Positions 52,984 to 62,517 of a stretch of 64,000 nt of DNA are shown one piece after another (the stretch's first letter is position 1; each line of letters begins with the position of its first letter). Made by a program: the position numbers and the translations under genes. Origin of the DNA: Fontibacillus panacisegetis (GTDB lineage: Bacteria; Bacillota; Bacilli; Paenibacillales; Paenibacillaceae). Below the pieces are notes generated by a model, which saw nothing but the letters and a program-made list of their open reading frames with translations, did not search any database and was not told the origin of the DNA. The stretch is from NCBI RefSeq assembly GCF_900102215.1, contig NZ_FNBG01000024.1, positions 25,626-89,625 of the forward strand. The letters run 5' to 3'.

Positions 52984-55900
52984 CTAATCGATCAAATGGA
53001 GTGCCTTCAAGGTTCGAATCAGAATAATCGCTGCCTCAGCTCTTGTCGTTGTTCCATTAGGAGCAAAAGCTCCCTTCTGGTTCCCCTTCATGATCTCCTG
53101 TTCTACTAACCAAGCTATATCTTGGGCAGCCCAATCTGGTATCGAGCTATAATCCTGAAATCTTGACAACCTATCGCTATTTGCGACGGAAGGAGCGCTG
53201 TCTCCTTGTATGATACGAATCGCACGAGCGATCATGACAGCCATTTCGGATCTTGACAGACTCTCGTTCGGTGCGAAGCTTTGACCGTCTTTACCAGCAC
53301 TTCCTTGAACAAGACCTATTTTGACTGCAGCGCCGATCTCCCCGGATAAAATCTCGTCTCCCGTTACGTCTACAAACCTATTGCTTGCCTGATCTGGAGT
53401 AAGCCCCAAGCTTCGAACAAGCAGAGCTGTAAATTCAGCTCTAGATACAGACTGGGAAGGATTGTATTGATTTTCAGTTACACCTCTTACAATCCATTTT
53501 GACGCGAGTGCCTCAATTTCAGCTTTTGCCCAATGTCCCTGCAGGTCAGCAAAATTTTTACTATATTCAATCAGTGTAAAAATCCCATTACCTGGACTCT
53601 TCACCTGAAGAGCAGGCTGTCCATCAATAGTTACTCGAGTGGAAGGTACAAACATGTAGCGGCCAGTCTTTTCATCGTACCTTACTGCAGTAACATTATC
53701 AGATTTCACGTTTGAAGGAATCGGTATAATACGCGTAATGTAGTTCTTTCCGAAATCGTTCAGAGCTTGATTCTGCACATTGTCGCTTAGTGTCACCTGG
53801 AAATCAAGCGCCATAGGAAGAATCATAGTAGCGCCTAAAGCTGCGGAACTTTGATTCAATTTCTCCTGAGTGGCTTGAGATACCGGAAGAATAGAAATAT
53901 GAAGCTTGGAATCTTTAGCTTTAGCTGCGGAAACATTTCCTGCTTGCCCTAACAGTTGAACTGGTAATTGATAGGTTGCCAGATCACTCTTGATAACTAC
54001 TGTTATGGAATTGTTTTTACCTGAATCCGAGTTTAGCCCAAGCGCCTGAGCAGAAAGCACCACGTCTATCGCACCTTCTAACCCGTCTAAATCAATGACC
54101 AGTTCGCCTTGACCGCTTGCAGTTGCTCGGGCTATCGCTGCCGCTAAAGCATCAGCATTCACAGTTACCTGCTGAACCTGCTGACCGGAACGACTCACTC
54201 CTTGAGTGATTGTCAATTGATTGCCTGACAACACATGACCTGCGCTTTGTGTCGCCTTATTGTCAGATTCCGTTTTTCCCGAAGCTGCTCCCGGTGCTGA
54301 AACTCCAGATCCTGAGCTCGAAGAAGAGCTTTCACCGTTCCCATTACCATTATTTGAACTGCCGTTAGGCTTCGCCTGCTCAACAATCCGTTTTTCCACC
54401 TGAGGTGACACATTCCCGCCTAGAGCTTCAACATACTGCATGAAAATCTCGTAATCCGGATATCCAAGATCCTCGTGATATGCACCGCTTGCGATCGCTG
54501 CTGCAAATGAGGCATATCCATCACCACCATTAGCTACAAAGCTATTAGTTGCAAGTCGGTACGTCGATGAAAGATTCAACGGCTCATATCCAGAACCCCG
54601 CTTAATCATAATATCAAACACTTTATTTCCTGCGGTCCCATCAGGGTCCCATTTAAACTTCATTCCGGCAATTTGCGGGAACTTGCCTGGCAAGTCAGAC
54701 AGCTTGGCTCCACTGATCCCGTTCTCCAATCCATCCTTCAGTTGCTGTCCCGTCACGTCTAGTACGAACAGCGTGTTCCCGAACGGCATAACCGTACGAA
54801 GCTCTCCCATCGTAATTTCCCCTTGATCGATAGAAGCGCGGATTCCACCACCGTTCATAATTGCGATATCAGCATTTTTTAACTGCTTCGCTTTAGAGAG
54901 CATCCCATCAGCGATAAGATTACCCAGGTTAGTCTCTTTGGAGCGAACGTTTTTGCGTTCCCCATCAAGAACGATAGAAGCAGTACCGACAACCTGTTTC
55001 TTAAGCTCCTCAAGCTCTGCATTGTAAGGAGCAAGCATTTCCTTAGCGATCGTATCTTCAGCGACTTTATTGTCTACAGTAATCAATTGACCTTTGGTTT
55101 GTCCTTCACCTGTCTGGATAACCCCATTTGGATCAAAGACCAGATCTACACGCCCGAGGAATTTACCCCATTCATTCGCTTGAACAATCACGGTTGGCGT
55201 ATTGTGAATGCTGTCGGTCAAAATTTCCGGCTCATTCAGCTTTGTATGTGTATGACCACCTACAATAAGGTCTATTCCTTCAATGGCATCTGCAATAACC
55301 TTGTCTCTTCCATATCCCAAATGGGACAATGCAATAATATGCTTAAGCCCCTTCTGCTCCATGAGACTTACTGTCTCTTTTGCAGATTCCTGAGCATTCT
55401 TAAAGGTTACATTTTTGCCCGGGCTTGAAGTTTCAGCGGTATCCTCCGTCGTCATGCCGAATACACCAACCTGCACACCGTTCACATCTAAAATAACATA
55501 AGGATATACACCCGCATTTGCCGTTGTTTTCTCCGCCTTAGCTGCTGCGTCAATAACAATCGGACTCTTAACTAATGAAGCTATATTCTCATCCTTGCTG
55601 AAATCAATATTGGAGCTGACAAGTGGGAAGTTCGCTTGTTTAATAAAATCAGCCAACACACGTGTACCTTGATCAAATTCATGATTTCCGAAAGTCATCG
55701 CGTCGTATCCCAAATAATTCATAAATGCGAGATCAGCCATACCCAACCATTTTGTAAAATACAGATCCCCCGAGAAAACATCTCCTGCATCCAAAAGTAG
55801 GCTATTGCCTCCCTCATTACGGATCTCCTTCACAAGAGTAGCGCGTCTCGCTACATCAGCCAAATGGGCATGAGTATCGTTCGTGTGCATAACCGTCAAT

Positions 55901-57921
55901 TCCCATGTGTCTGGCTCAGGATTCTCCTCTGCAACGTCGAGCTCAAGAACCGTAACTGTTCCACTAACCTCATTGGCTACCAGCAAAAGCGGACGATGTG
56001 TCGGGCTGTCTTTTGCCTCAATAAACTCCAGTCCTTCCGGACCCAGGTCTGTATTGAGACCTGCATTACTGTCAAAGCTGCGCGTATTCACATAATTAAC
56101 GAATGTAGGATGGCTAGGATCCGTAACATCGTAAGTCATCACGCCGCCGATCCGTTCCAGACCTACGAACGCAAAAGTCTTGCTTCCTACTTTGCCTACC
56201 GTTACGTACTCAGGCTCAGGTCCCTTTTTTCTGCTCCGGCCATCCAGCTCAATTTCTTTATGATTCGAATTAAAATAATCAGGCAGCCGCTCAGCTGTAA
56301 TTTTCTCGAAGTCACTGCCGCTATCGTACACCTGCGTCATATCTGCAGCATTCCAGATTGAGAACGAACGTCCACCATAGAGATAGACATTGTCGCTCCC
56401 CATATCGCTGGCTACTTCTACTTTTTCGTAGTTTTTCTTGTTTACTAGTAGAAACTGACTTGCTTCAGAACTTATATCTAAACGGGTATAAATATCCTTA
56501 ATTGTAGATACGTTAACTCTGCCCGGCCATTCGGTTGCATCTCCTTCATTAGCCGTCAGCACATAGGTCTGCTCTCCTACCGTATATGTGGCGATCCCAT
56601 CCGGCATATACATACCTAAGAACGGGACATTCTCCAGTTTGATCTTGCCATCCTTAACAACATCTATGGCATTATTCGGATCATTGAAATTTTTGTACCC
56701 CAAACCTTTTACCGAAGTTACTGTCTTCGTTGTCAGGTCTATTTCTGCAATTGCGTTATTCTCTTGCAGCGATACGTAAGCCGTCCGTTCATCAGCAGAC
56801 AAAGAGATATACTCCGGCTCCAGATCACGAATTGCGTCTGACTTACTTCCCTTGCTTGTAATTGTCCCATCTGGATTCGAGAGTCCGCGAATATGCACTA
56901 GATCATCAATCACATTCGGATTATCGAATTTGATGTGGGTTACTTCGCCGTTCGTAGTATCCACTAATGTCACACTGCCCTCAGGATCTACACCTGCTTC
57001 GCGAGGCTCTCCTTCATCGGCAGTCAAAATATATCGTCCGTCTGACGTAAACTTCACCATATCCGGCTGAACACCAGCCTCATAGGATTGCAGCGGGTTC
57101 CCCTCATAATCCAACACAAGGATTTTGCCATGCTTATCTGCTGCAGCTTCCTGTACTGCGACTGCAATCGTATTAGTAACAGTGTTTATATCAATACTGG
57201 TAAGATCACCATATTGAAATACACCATCCTCTACCAGCTCTTTTACACTGATCGTTTTCTCTTTCGTCAGATGTCCTGTCTTCAGTGAAACGATATCAAT
57301 GCTCGGAGGATTTGATGCACCATTCACAAGATAAAACTTCCCGTTATCTTTGTTGTACTTCACAATCTCAGCAACGCCGCCATCTTCAGAGGCTGTCCCA
57401 ACTGAATATGAAGCGATTGGATTAATCTTGATCACATCACGGGTGGGCTCGATAGCAGCTTGTCCTACAGTAAGCTCCAATTGTCTGTTGATGCTTTGAG
57501 CTGGACTGGATGAATCCTGAATGGTCACTGCCACTGGATATTTACCCGCCGTACCTACAGCAGGCACACCGGAAATAATTCCTGAATTATTGTTAATCGC
57601 CAAGCCTGAAGGAAGTCCATTTGCAGTAAAATGATAAGGTGATACGCCGCTATATACAGCAAGCGTTACAGAGTAAGGTGATCCTTCCTTAGCTTCTGGC
57701 AATATAATATCTGTAAGTCCAAAATCCTGCTCCGGTTCAACAGATAAGGATGTCAGGGAAGTTTCTCCCACTCCATACTCTCCACCTGTTAACTCCGTTA
57801 ATTCCGAAGTCGCAGGTAACTCAGCAGCCGTAATGATCCCACCTGTTGCTACCGAGCTCATTGCTACTCCCGCAGCCAAAACTAGCGAGATCATTTTTTT
57901 CCTCTTCAATTTCAAAACCAT
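52984..57921 (-). CDS. SLH-anchored choice-of-anchor I / 5'-nucleotidase surface protein
   Basis: Secreted multidomain protein of 1645 residues. Order: signal peptide (about 1-33, KLKRKKMISLVLAAG start); an Ig-like putative binding domain (about 60-155); a choice-of-anchor I beta-propeller-like domain (about 165-670); a calcineurin-like metallophosphatase with HTNDTHAHL, GDVFSG, GNHEFDQG and GHTHT (about 672-910); the 5'-nucleotidase C-terminal domain with RSKETNLGNLIADG and MNGGGIRASI (about 950-1130); a Ser/Gly linker (about 1175-1215); a further beta domain; and three SLH domains (about 1452-1645) for cell-wall polymer binding. GAGGGGGA precedes the ATG. It likely hydrolyses extracellular nucleotides or nucleotide sugars; it may be phosphate-regulated. 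Confidence 0.92.
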   Translation of the reverse strand: MVLKLKRKKMISLVLAAGVAMSSVATGGIITAAELPATSELTELTGGEYGVGETSLTSLSVEPEQDFGLTDIILPEAKEGSPYSVTLAVYSGVSPYHFTANGLPSGLAINNNSGIISGVPAVGTAGKYPVAVTIQDSSSPAQSINRQLELTVGQAAIEPTRDVIKINPIASYSVGTASEDGGVAEIVKYNKDNGKFYLVNGASNPPSIDIVSLKTGHLTKEKTISVKELVEDGVFQYGDLTSIDINTVTNTIAVAVQEAAADKHGKILVLDYEGNPLQSYEAGVQPDMVKFTSDGRYILTADEGEPREAGVDPEGSVTLVDTTNGEVTHIKFDNPNVIDDLVHIRGLSNPDGTITSKGSKSDAIRDLEPEYISLSADERTAYVSLQENNAIAEIDLTTKTVTSVKGLGYKNFNDPNNAIDVVKDGKIKLENVPFLGMYMPDGIATYTVGEQTYVLTANEGDATEWPGRVNVSTIKDIYTRLDISSEASQFLLVNKKNYEKVEVASDMGSDNVYLYGGRSFSIWNAADMTQVYDSGSDFEKITAERLPDYFNSNHKEIELDGRSRKKGPEPEYVTVGKVGSKTFAFVGLERIGGVMTYDVTDPSHPTFVNYVNTRSFDSNAGLNTDLGPEGLEFIEAKDSPTHRPLLLVANEVSGTVTVLELDVAEENPEPDTWELTVMHTNDTHAHLADVARRATLVKEIRNEGGNSLLLDAGDVFSGDLYFTKWLGMADLAFMNYLGYDAMTFGNHEFDQGTRVLADFIKQANFPLVSSNIDFSKDENIASLVKSPIVIDAAAKAEKTTANAGVYPYVILDVNGVQVGVFGMTTEDTAETSSPGKNVTFKNAQESAKETVSLMEQKGLKHIIALSHLGYGRDKVIADAIEGIDLIVGGHTHTKLNEPEILTDSIHNTPTVIVQANEWGKFLGRVDLVFDPNGVIQTGEGQTKGQLITVDNKVAEDTIAKEMLAPYNAELEELKKQVVGTASIVLDGERKNVRSKETNLGNLIADGMLSKAKQLKNADIAIMNGGGIRASIDQGEITMGELRTVMPFGNTLFVLDVTGQQLKDGLENGISGAKLSDLPGKFPQIAGMKFKWDPDGTAGNKVFDIMIKRGSGYEPLNLSSTYRLATNSFVANGGDGYASFAAAIASGAYHEDLGYPDYEIFMQYVEALGGNVSPQVEKRIVEQAKPNGSSNNGNGNGESSSSSSGSGVSAPGAASGKTESDNKATQSAGHVLSGNQLTITQGVSRSGQQVQQVTVNADALAAAIARATASGQGELVIDLDGLEGAIDVVLSAQALGLNSDSGKNNSITVVIKSDLATYQLPVQLLGQAGNVSAAKAKDSKLHISILPVSQATQEKLNQSSAALGATMILPMALDFQVTLSDNVQNQALNDFGKNYITRIIPIPSNVKSDNVTAVRYDEKTGRYMFVPSTRVTIDGQPALQVKSPGNGIFTLIEYSKNFADLQGHWAKAEIEALASKWIVRGVTENQYNPSQSVSRAEFTALLVRSLGLTPDQASNRFVDVTGDEILSGEIGAAVKIGLVQGSAGKDGQSFAPNESLSRSEMAVMIARAIRIIQGDSAPSVANSDRLSRFQDYSSIPDWAAQDIAWLVEQEIMKGNQKGAFAPNGTTTRAEAAIILIRTLKALHLID

Positions 57922-58254
57922 TCCCCCTCAACTTCAGCATAATTCATCCAAAGTGTATAGAGATAATGTTATCGCAGCATTTGTTAATGATAGTTAGTTT
58001 GTAAAATTTATCAGAAAGGTTCATTTGGGCTAGAAAAGAGACTTTTCCGCGCCCATTCAGCCTTTTCACCGATTCAACCGGTTATATTGGATTTTTTCAA
58101 CTAGTTTGACCCTTTTGCGTCTCAAACCACCGTATCTATTTAATGTTTTACCACTAATCCACCATCCCCAATTAGCACTCATTCACGCAAAATCTATACG
58201 ATTTCTTAAAAAAAACGCCTGACGGCGACCTTTTTCTGACTCTGACTTCTACAG

Positions 58255-58534
58255 GGATCGGATTCCGCTACATCTATGATCGTAGCTCATGTGTAATAGA
58301 GTCATGAGGCATAATTCCGAGAATTAATGCAAATGTGCAGGCTTTGATCATGTAAAGTCTCTAAATGCCCTATATTGCTGCAAATGTGCAGGCTTTTTCC
58401 AAGGACTATCTTCATACTAGCCCATTTTTAGCATTATTCCTGCACATTTGCAGGCTTTTGCTCTTTCTTTCATGGCTACTTTAATAAAACTGTATTTTTG
58501 CATCCTTTTCCTGATATCGTGCCTATCCACTGCT
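58255..58534. repeat. TGCA-iteron element, copy 5 (both ends lost)
   Basis: Iterons begin at 58328, 58379, 58441 and 58491 (spacing 51, 62, 50), and the sequence between them matches copies 1-3. The left terminal motif, the AGCGGTGCA hairpin and the right-end hairpin are missing. It lies 3' of the EamA transporter gene. Confidence 0.75.
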
Positions 58535-58577
58535 CATGACATTCTACACTCCTGCGAAAGTTATACTTTCTTTAATG

Positions 58578-58625
58578 TACAAAAAACGGCTTTAACAAGG
58601 ATACTCCCTGTCAGAGCCGTTTTAC
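58578..58625 (-). terminator. rho-independent terminator after the EamA gene
   Basis: On the minus strand AAAACGGCT...AGCCGTTTT with an inner GACAGG/CCTTGTT pairing, followed by a T-tract. It is about 10 nt after the stop codon. Confidence 0.8.
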
Positions 58626-58634
58626 TTTTATTAT

Positions 58635-59600
58635 TTATGCCGGTGAAGATTCACTTTGTCTTGAGATCACAAACAACGCTAACCAGATTAGAACAAATCC
58701 ACATATTTGAGCTACTGTAACCATCTGTTGAAAGGCGATCCAGTTTAGCAGCACACCTACCATCGGGAAGCTAAGCTCCGCCAGAGTTGCGACAGATGCT
58801 TTGGTAGTAGTCAGTCCTTTGTAATACACTAAGAGACTAAGCAATCCAGGAAGCAGCGCCTGCCCGAGCAAATTGATGGATAACAGTGATAGCGGTCCAG
58901 CCTCTGTCGGTAAAGTCCATGCAGCTCCTTCATTCCACGTAATAGCCATCAGAAGAGGTAACGCGAGAATAAAACGTAGCGCCGTTACGGTCTCGTATTT
59001 CATCTGCCCCACCATCATACGTCCCATTACTGTCGAACCGCCCCATAAAGCTGCAGCACCGAGTGACAACAAGCTGCCGATCTGTACAAATTCGCTCCAA
59101 TGTCCAAGCGGTATATTAAAACCGAAGGTTAATAGATAAGTTCCTCCAAGTGCAATTAAAAACAGAAGGGAGAAATAACGCGGCAAACGTTCTTTAAGAA
59201 TGAATCTTGCCATTATAATGGCAAACAGCGGCTGCAGCTTTTGAAGCAAAAGAACCGCATTCGCGTTGCCATTTGCTAACCCGTTTGTGAACAAGATCGT
59301 TGCCAGTGCCGAACCTCCCCAGGAAATAAAGAGAAGTGCACCGATCTGTTTCCATTTCACACCTAGGAGCTCTCTCCGATTTTTCCATAATGTTGGGCCT
59401 ACACATAACGCAATAATTACATGCTCTAACAGAACGATTTGTGCTGAAGTCATCGATTTCAGCAAAATCAGACGAAACAATGGATCGACACCCCATAGAG
59501 CAGCTCCTAAAACAACGAGCCAAAATCCAGTTTTGGATCGATCTCTTGACACAGACAGCGATGGTTTAACCTGTGCTCCTACACTTGTTGCATTGTCCAT
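58635..59600 (-). CDS. EamA/DMT family transporter under FMN riboswitch control
   Basis: Drug/metabolite-superfamily carrier of 321 residues with ten membrane segments in two EamA halves: GAALWGVDPLFRLIL and GGSALATILFTNGLANG with LLLQKLQPLFAIIMARFIL in the first, LGAAALWGGSTVMGRMM and ASVATLAELSFPMVGVLL in the second. AGAAGGAG lies 9 nt before the ATG. The leader carries a complete FMN (RFN) riboswitch and terminator, so expression should fall when FMN is plentiful. By this context it is a candidate riboflavin or flavin-precursor importer, analogous in fold to proteobacterial RibN, but sequence alone does not prove the substrate. Confidence 0.88.
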   Translation of the reverse strand: MDNATSVGAQVKPSLSVSRDRSKTGFWLVVLGAALWGVDPLFRLILLKSMTSAQIVLLEHVIIALCVGPTLWKNRRELLGVKWKQIGALLFISWGGSALATILFTNGLANGNANAVLLLQKLQPLFAIIMARFILKERLPRYFSLLFLIALGGTYLLTFGFNIPLGHWSEFVQIGSLLSLGAAALWGGSTVMGRMMVGQMKYETVTALRFILALPLLMAITWNEGAAWTLPTEAGPLSLLSINLLGQALLPGLLSLLVYYKGLTTTKASVATLAELSFPMVGVLLNWIAFQQMVTVAQICGFVLIWLALFVISRQSESSPA

Positions 59601-59635
59601 ATTCCGAATCTCCTTCTTGAATATGGGGTTCTACG

Positions 59636-59679
59636 TAGAAAACCCCCGTCATCGGCATTTGCCGAAATGTACGGGGGTT
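59636..59679 (-). terminator. terminator of the FMN riboswitch expression platform
   Basis: On the minus strand AACCCCCGT/ACGGGGGTT with an inner TTCGGCAAATGCCGA pairing (59679-59641) is followed by TTTTCT. It stands between the aptamer and the EamA start, as expected for transcription-attenuation control. Confidence 0.88.
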
Positions 59680-59752
59680 GATCAAATAAGCTTGCCTGAA
59701 CAAGAGAACAGTTAAAACAACTGGACTCCAAGTCCATGCAATCTCATCTTTG

Positions 59753-59903
59753 ATCTTCTCCCATCCGGACTTTACCGTCGGCTCTGGAATTACACCAGAT
59801 CAGTCGCTATTAAATCTTAATAGCGAGTCGCGGGCTTAACGTTCGTTCACTACTAGTTACGAACCATCACCGCCGGTCAGGAATTTCACCTTACCCCGAA
59901 GAT
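59753..59903 (-). promoter_or_regulatory. FMN riboswitch (RFN element)
   Basis: Reading the minus strand, the aptamer opens ATCTTCGGGGTAAGGTG and contains AATTCCTGACCGGCGGTGAT, AGCCCGCGA, a variable hairpin CGCTATTAAGATTTAATAGCG (21 nt, here split as CGCTATTAA/TTAATAGCG), TGGTGTAATTCCAGAGCCGAC, and closes AGTCCGGATGGGAGAAGAT. P1 pairs ATCTTC (59903-59898) with GAAGAT (59758-59753). All conserved RFN boxes are present in order. Confidence 0.96.
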
Positions 59904-60023
59904 CCATATTCATTTTATTATTTAATATCTATAATTTTATGGGATGTCTACATCTTACTGTGAAAAATTTTCACCCACTGTAATATATATCACAATAACC
60001 ATGACATCCTTAACATGTCAACA

Positions 60024-60051
60024 ATTATAGCACTGCACAATCATTTTGTAA
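60024..60051 (-). promoter_or_regulatory. candidate promoter of the riboswitch transcript
   Basis: On the minus strand TTACAA (60051-60046) and TATAAT (60029-60024) are separated by 16 bp. It lies between the metQ stop and the riboswitch, leaving a leader of about 115 nt before the aptamer. An inverted repeat TGACAT-N7-ATGTCA (60002-60020) follows. Confidence 0.45.
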
Positions 60052-60077
60052 CCTACTATTTTTTTGAAAGTAATTAT

Positions 60078-60950
60078 TTATTCAAACGCCGGAATCGCGA
60101 TTTCGGCGTAATTTTCCTCTAAAAATTTCTTCACTTCCGGTCCAGACAAACGTTCAGCCAATTTCTTGATCGGCTCGGAGTCCTTGTTATCCTCGCGCGC
60201 TACCATCGTAATCGCAAAGGCTGAATCTGTAGTTTCGGTAAGCAAAGCATCCTTCTTCGGTGTCAGTCCAAGTGGACTTGCATAAGCTGGCGTCATCAGC
60301 ACCAAATCAGCATCGTCCAGCATACGGGCAAGCATCAATAGGTCTACTTCTTCAAACTTATAGTTATGAGGATTTTCTATAATATCAGCTTGAGTTGCCT
60401 TAATTCCTACGCCTTCTTTTAACTTGATTAGTCCTGCTTTTTCTAACATAACGAGCGAACGGCCTGTGTTCGTTGCATCGTTAGCGATAGCGATTGTCGA
60501 ACCGTCCGGTACTTCCTTCATCGTCTTGTAACGTTTGGAGTAAGCGCCATATACTGCATGGTATACCGGTTGAACCCCGACGAGATTAGATTTCTTGCTC
60601 TCATTGTACTCATTCATGTACGGAACGTGCTGAAAGAAGTTTGCATCCACTTCCTTGTTAGCAAGAGCATCATTAGGCTGTACGTTATCAGACAGCACAA
60701 CCAGTTCCAAATTGATTCCATCTTCCTTCAAAAGCGGTTTTACAAGCTCCAAAATATCTGTCATCGGCGGAATGAGCGTAGCAACCTTCAAGGTTACTTC
60801 TTTCTTCGTTTCACTTTGGTTCTGAGAAGAGGTATTGGCATTCCCACCACTCGCACTATTCCCGCCATTTCCGTTGCCATTCGCATTTCCACAACCCGCA
60901 ACTACCACCAACAGTATTGCCAACATCCATGTCATCCACTTTTTACTCAT
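60078..60950 (-). CDS. metQ: methionine ABC transporter substrate-binding lipoprotein MetQ
   Basis: NlpA/MetQ-type lipoprotein, 290 residues. Signal peptide with lipobox VAGC (Cys20), then a 30-residue Gly/Asn/Ser linker. The binding fold shows VDANFFQHVPYMNEYN, VYHAVYGAYSKRYK and TIAIANDATNTGRSLVMLEKAGLI, all diagnostic. It is the third gene of metN-metI-metQ. No terminator was seen directly after the stop; the next gene's promoter begins about 30 nt downstream. Confidence 0.94.
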   Translation of the reverse strand: MSKKWMTWMLAILLVVVAGCGNANGNGNGGNSASGGNANTSSQNQSETKKEVTLKVATLIPPMTDILELVKPLLKEDGINLELVVLSDNVQPNDALANKEVDANFFQHVPYMNEYNESKKSNLVGVQPVYHAVYGAYSKRYKTMKEVPDGSTIAIANDATNTGRSLVMLEKAGLIKLKEGVGIKATQADIIENPHNYKFEEVDLLMLARMLDDADLVLMTPAYASPLGLTPKKDALLTETTDSAFAITMVAREDNKDSEPIKKLAERLSGPEVKKFLEENYAEIAIPAFE

Positions 60951-61004
60951 CGTTATCTTTATCTTCCTTTCAGTATGTTCTCGCCTTATTCTCTCTATAT
61001 ATCT

Positions 61005-61685
61005 TTAGCGTTTATCCAGCCACCTTGAAATCAAGCTTCCCGTGTAATGGACTAACTGAACCAGCACAATCATAATGATGATGATCGCAACCATTAATTC
61101 CGTCTCGAATCGCTGATAACCATAACGGATGGCAAAATCACCAACACCCCCGCCACCAACAACACCCATTACAGTGGAATAGGAAATAAAGCTAATCGTA
61201 GAAGTCGTCAGTCCACGCAGTAGACCCGAACGGGCTTCTACAAATAAAAACTTATATACAATTTCAAACTTCGTAGCCCCCATAGATAAGGCAGCCTCTA
61301 TAACCCCGCGCGGAACCTCGAGCAAGGATTGCTCAACAAGTCTGGCATACAGGGCTATAGATACAACTGCCAGCGGAACAGAAGCCGCCAAGGTACCGAT
61401 TGCCGTACCAACAATAAGCCTTGTCAGTGGAATCATGAATACAACCAGCAGTAAAAAAGGAAACGACCGGATGATATTCACAGCTCCATTCAGAACAGTG
61501 GAAATCGTCCTATTTTCGTATAACTGCCCTTTGCCACATAAAAAAAGCAGTGTACCAACGGGAAGCCCGAGTAGAACTGCAGCGGCTACCGAAATTCCTA
61601 CCATTAGGAATGTCTCGCCAATCGACTCTACGATCTGTGACTGATACTGCATGACTTTTTCAATCATTAACGAAAAATCAAACAC
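61005..61685 (-). CDS. metI: methionine ABC transporter permease MetI
   Basis: Permease of 226 residues with about five membrane segments. The GETFLMVGISVAAAVLLGLPVG opening (shown by GETFLMV), EAALSMGATKFEIVYKFLF (EAA loop) and YSTVMGVVGGGGVGDFAI are typical. The start is GTG 61685 (MVFDFSLMIEKV), with GGGGAG 5 nt upstream, overlapping the metN stop by 8 nt; the open frame to 61817 runs inside metN and is rejected. Confidence 0.93.
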   Translation of the reverse strand: MFDFSLMIEKVMQYQSQIVESIGETFLMVGISVAAAVLLGLPVGTLLFLCGKGQLYENRTISTVLNGAVNIIRSFPFLLLVVFMIPLTRLIVGTAIGTLAASVPLAVVSIALYARLVEQSLLEVPRGVIEAALSMGATKFEIVYKFLFVEARSGLLRGLTTSTISFISYSTVMGVVGGGGVGDFAIRYGYQRFETELMVAIIIIMIVLVQLVHYTGSLISRWLDKR

Positions 61686-62448
61686 GCTCACTCCCCGCCT
61701 TTCCGAGCAGTTGCTCGCGATATGACAGTGGAGTACGAGAAACTTGAACCCCGGAGGATCGCTCCATTGCAAAAGTATCTGTAACCTGACCGTTCTCCAT
61801 AACGGATACATAATCACAAATGCTTCTTACAACGTCCATCTCATGCGTGACGATCACTATGGTTACACCAAGCGTCTCATTAACATGTCTTAGAACTTCT
61901 AAAATTTCAGACGTGGTATTCGGATCAAGGGACGAGGTAGGTTCGTCGCAGAGCAACACACTTGGCTGATTAGCAAGTGCCCTCGCAATAGCTACACGCT
62001 GTTTTTGCCCGCCGCTTAGCCGTGAAGGATATTGCTTCGCTTTATCCTCCAGCCCTACGAATCTCAGACATTCCTGGACTCGCGCCTCACGTTCCCGCTT
62101 ATGCATTTTTGCAAGCTCTAACGAAACCGCAACATTACCGCTCACTGTACGATTATGCAGCAAATTAAAATGTTGAAAAATCATCCCGATGGATCTTCGC
62201 GCATCCCGAAGCTGGGTCTCAGACAAACCGGTTAATTTCTGCCCACTTACTGTTACAGTTCCCTCATCAGGAACCTCAAGTGCATTCATCATCCTGAGCA
62301 ATGTTGATTTCCCTGCACCGCTGGCCCCAATAATACCGTGAATCGCCCCCCTTTCAATCGAGAGAGAGACTGACTTTACGACGTCAAACGTACCTTCCGG
62401 CAAGGCGAATGTTCTACTTACCTGCTGCAAATGAATGATAAGCTTCAC
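61678..62448 (-). CDS. metN: methionine ABC transporter ATP-binding protein MetN
   Basis: ATPase of about 255 residues. Walker A GASGAGKS is near residues 41-48, Q-loop FQHFNLLH, signature [15 protein letters not shown], Walker B LLCDEPTSSLDPN, switch VTHEMDV. It lacks most of the C-terminal regulatory ACT-like (C2) domain of enteric MetN, since the family is usually about 340 residues. The start is a problem: the only standard codon, GTG 62448, lies inside the AGGAGG site. By spacing and alignment with relatives (MIxLxxVSKTF) translation would begin at an ATC (62439). Confidence 0.9.
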   Translation of the reverse strand: MKLIIHLQQVSRTFALPEGTFDVVKSVSLSIERGAIHGIIGASGAGKSTLLRMMNALEVPDEGTVTVSGQKLTGLSETQLRDARRSIGMIFQHFNLLHNRTVSGNVAVSLELAKMHKREREARVQECLRFVGLEDKAKQYPSRLSGGQKQRVAIARALANQPSVLLCDEPTSSLDPNTTSEILEVLRHVNETLGVTIVIVTHEMDVVRSICDYVSVMENGQVTDTFAMERSSGVQVSRTPLSYREQLLGKAGSERV

Positions 62449-62517
62449 CTCCTAAAAGCAGGCGCGATTATTGTATTAATATTATTATATATCTGTTATA
62501 GCCGACATCACCTTTTG

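Larger units (their letters stand above)
57922..58634. other. 713-nt intergenic region with a decayed repeat
   Basis: There is no gene. TTGGATTTTTTCAACTAG near 58088 resembles strings near 38919 and 39116. 58255-58534 is TGCA-iteron copy 5 and 58578-58625 the EamA gene terminator. Confidence 0.6.

Noticed and set aside
61686..61817. A longer metI starting at 61817
   Set aside because: It would add 44 residues read entirely from within metN with no family resemblance. GTG 61685 has a proper ribosome binding site.
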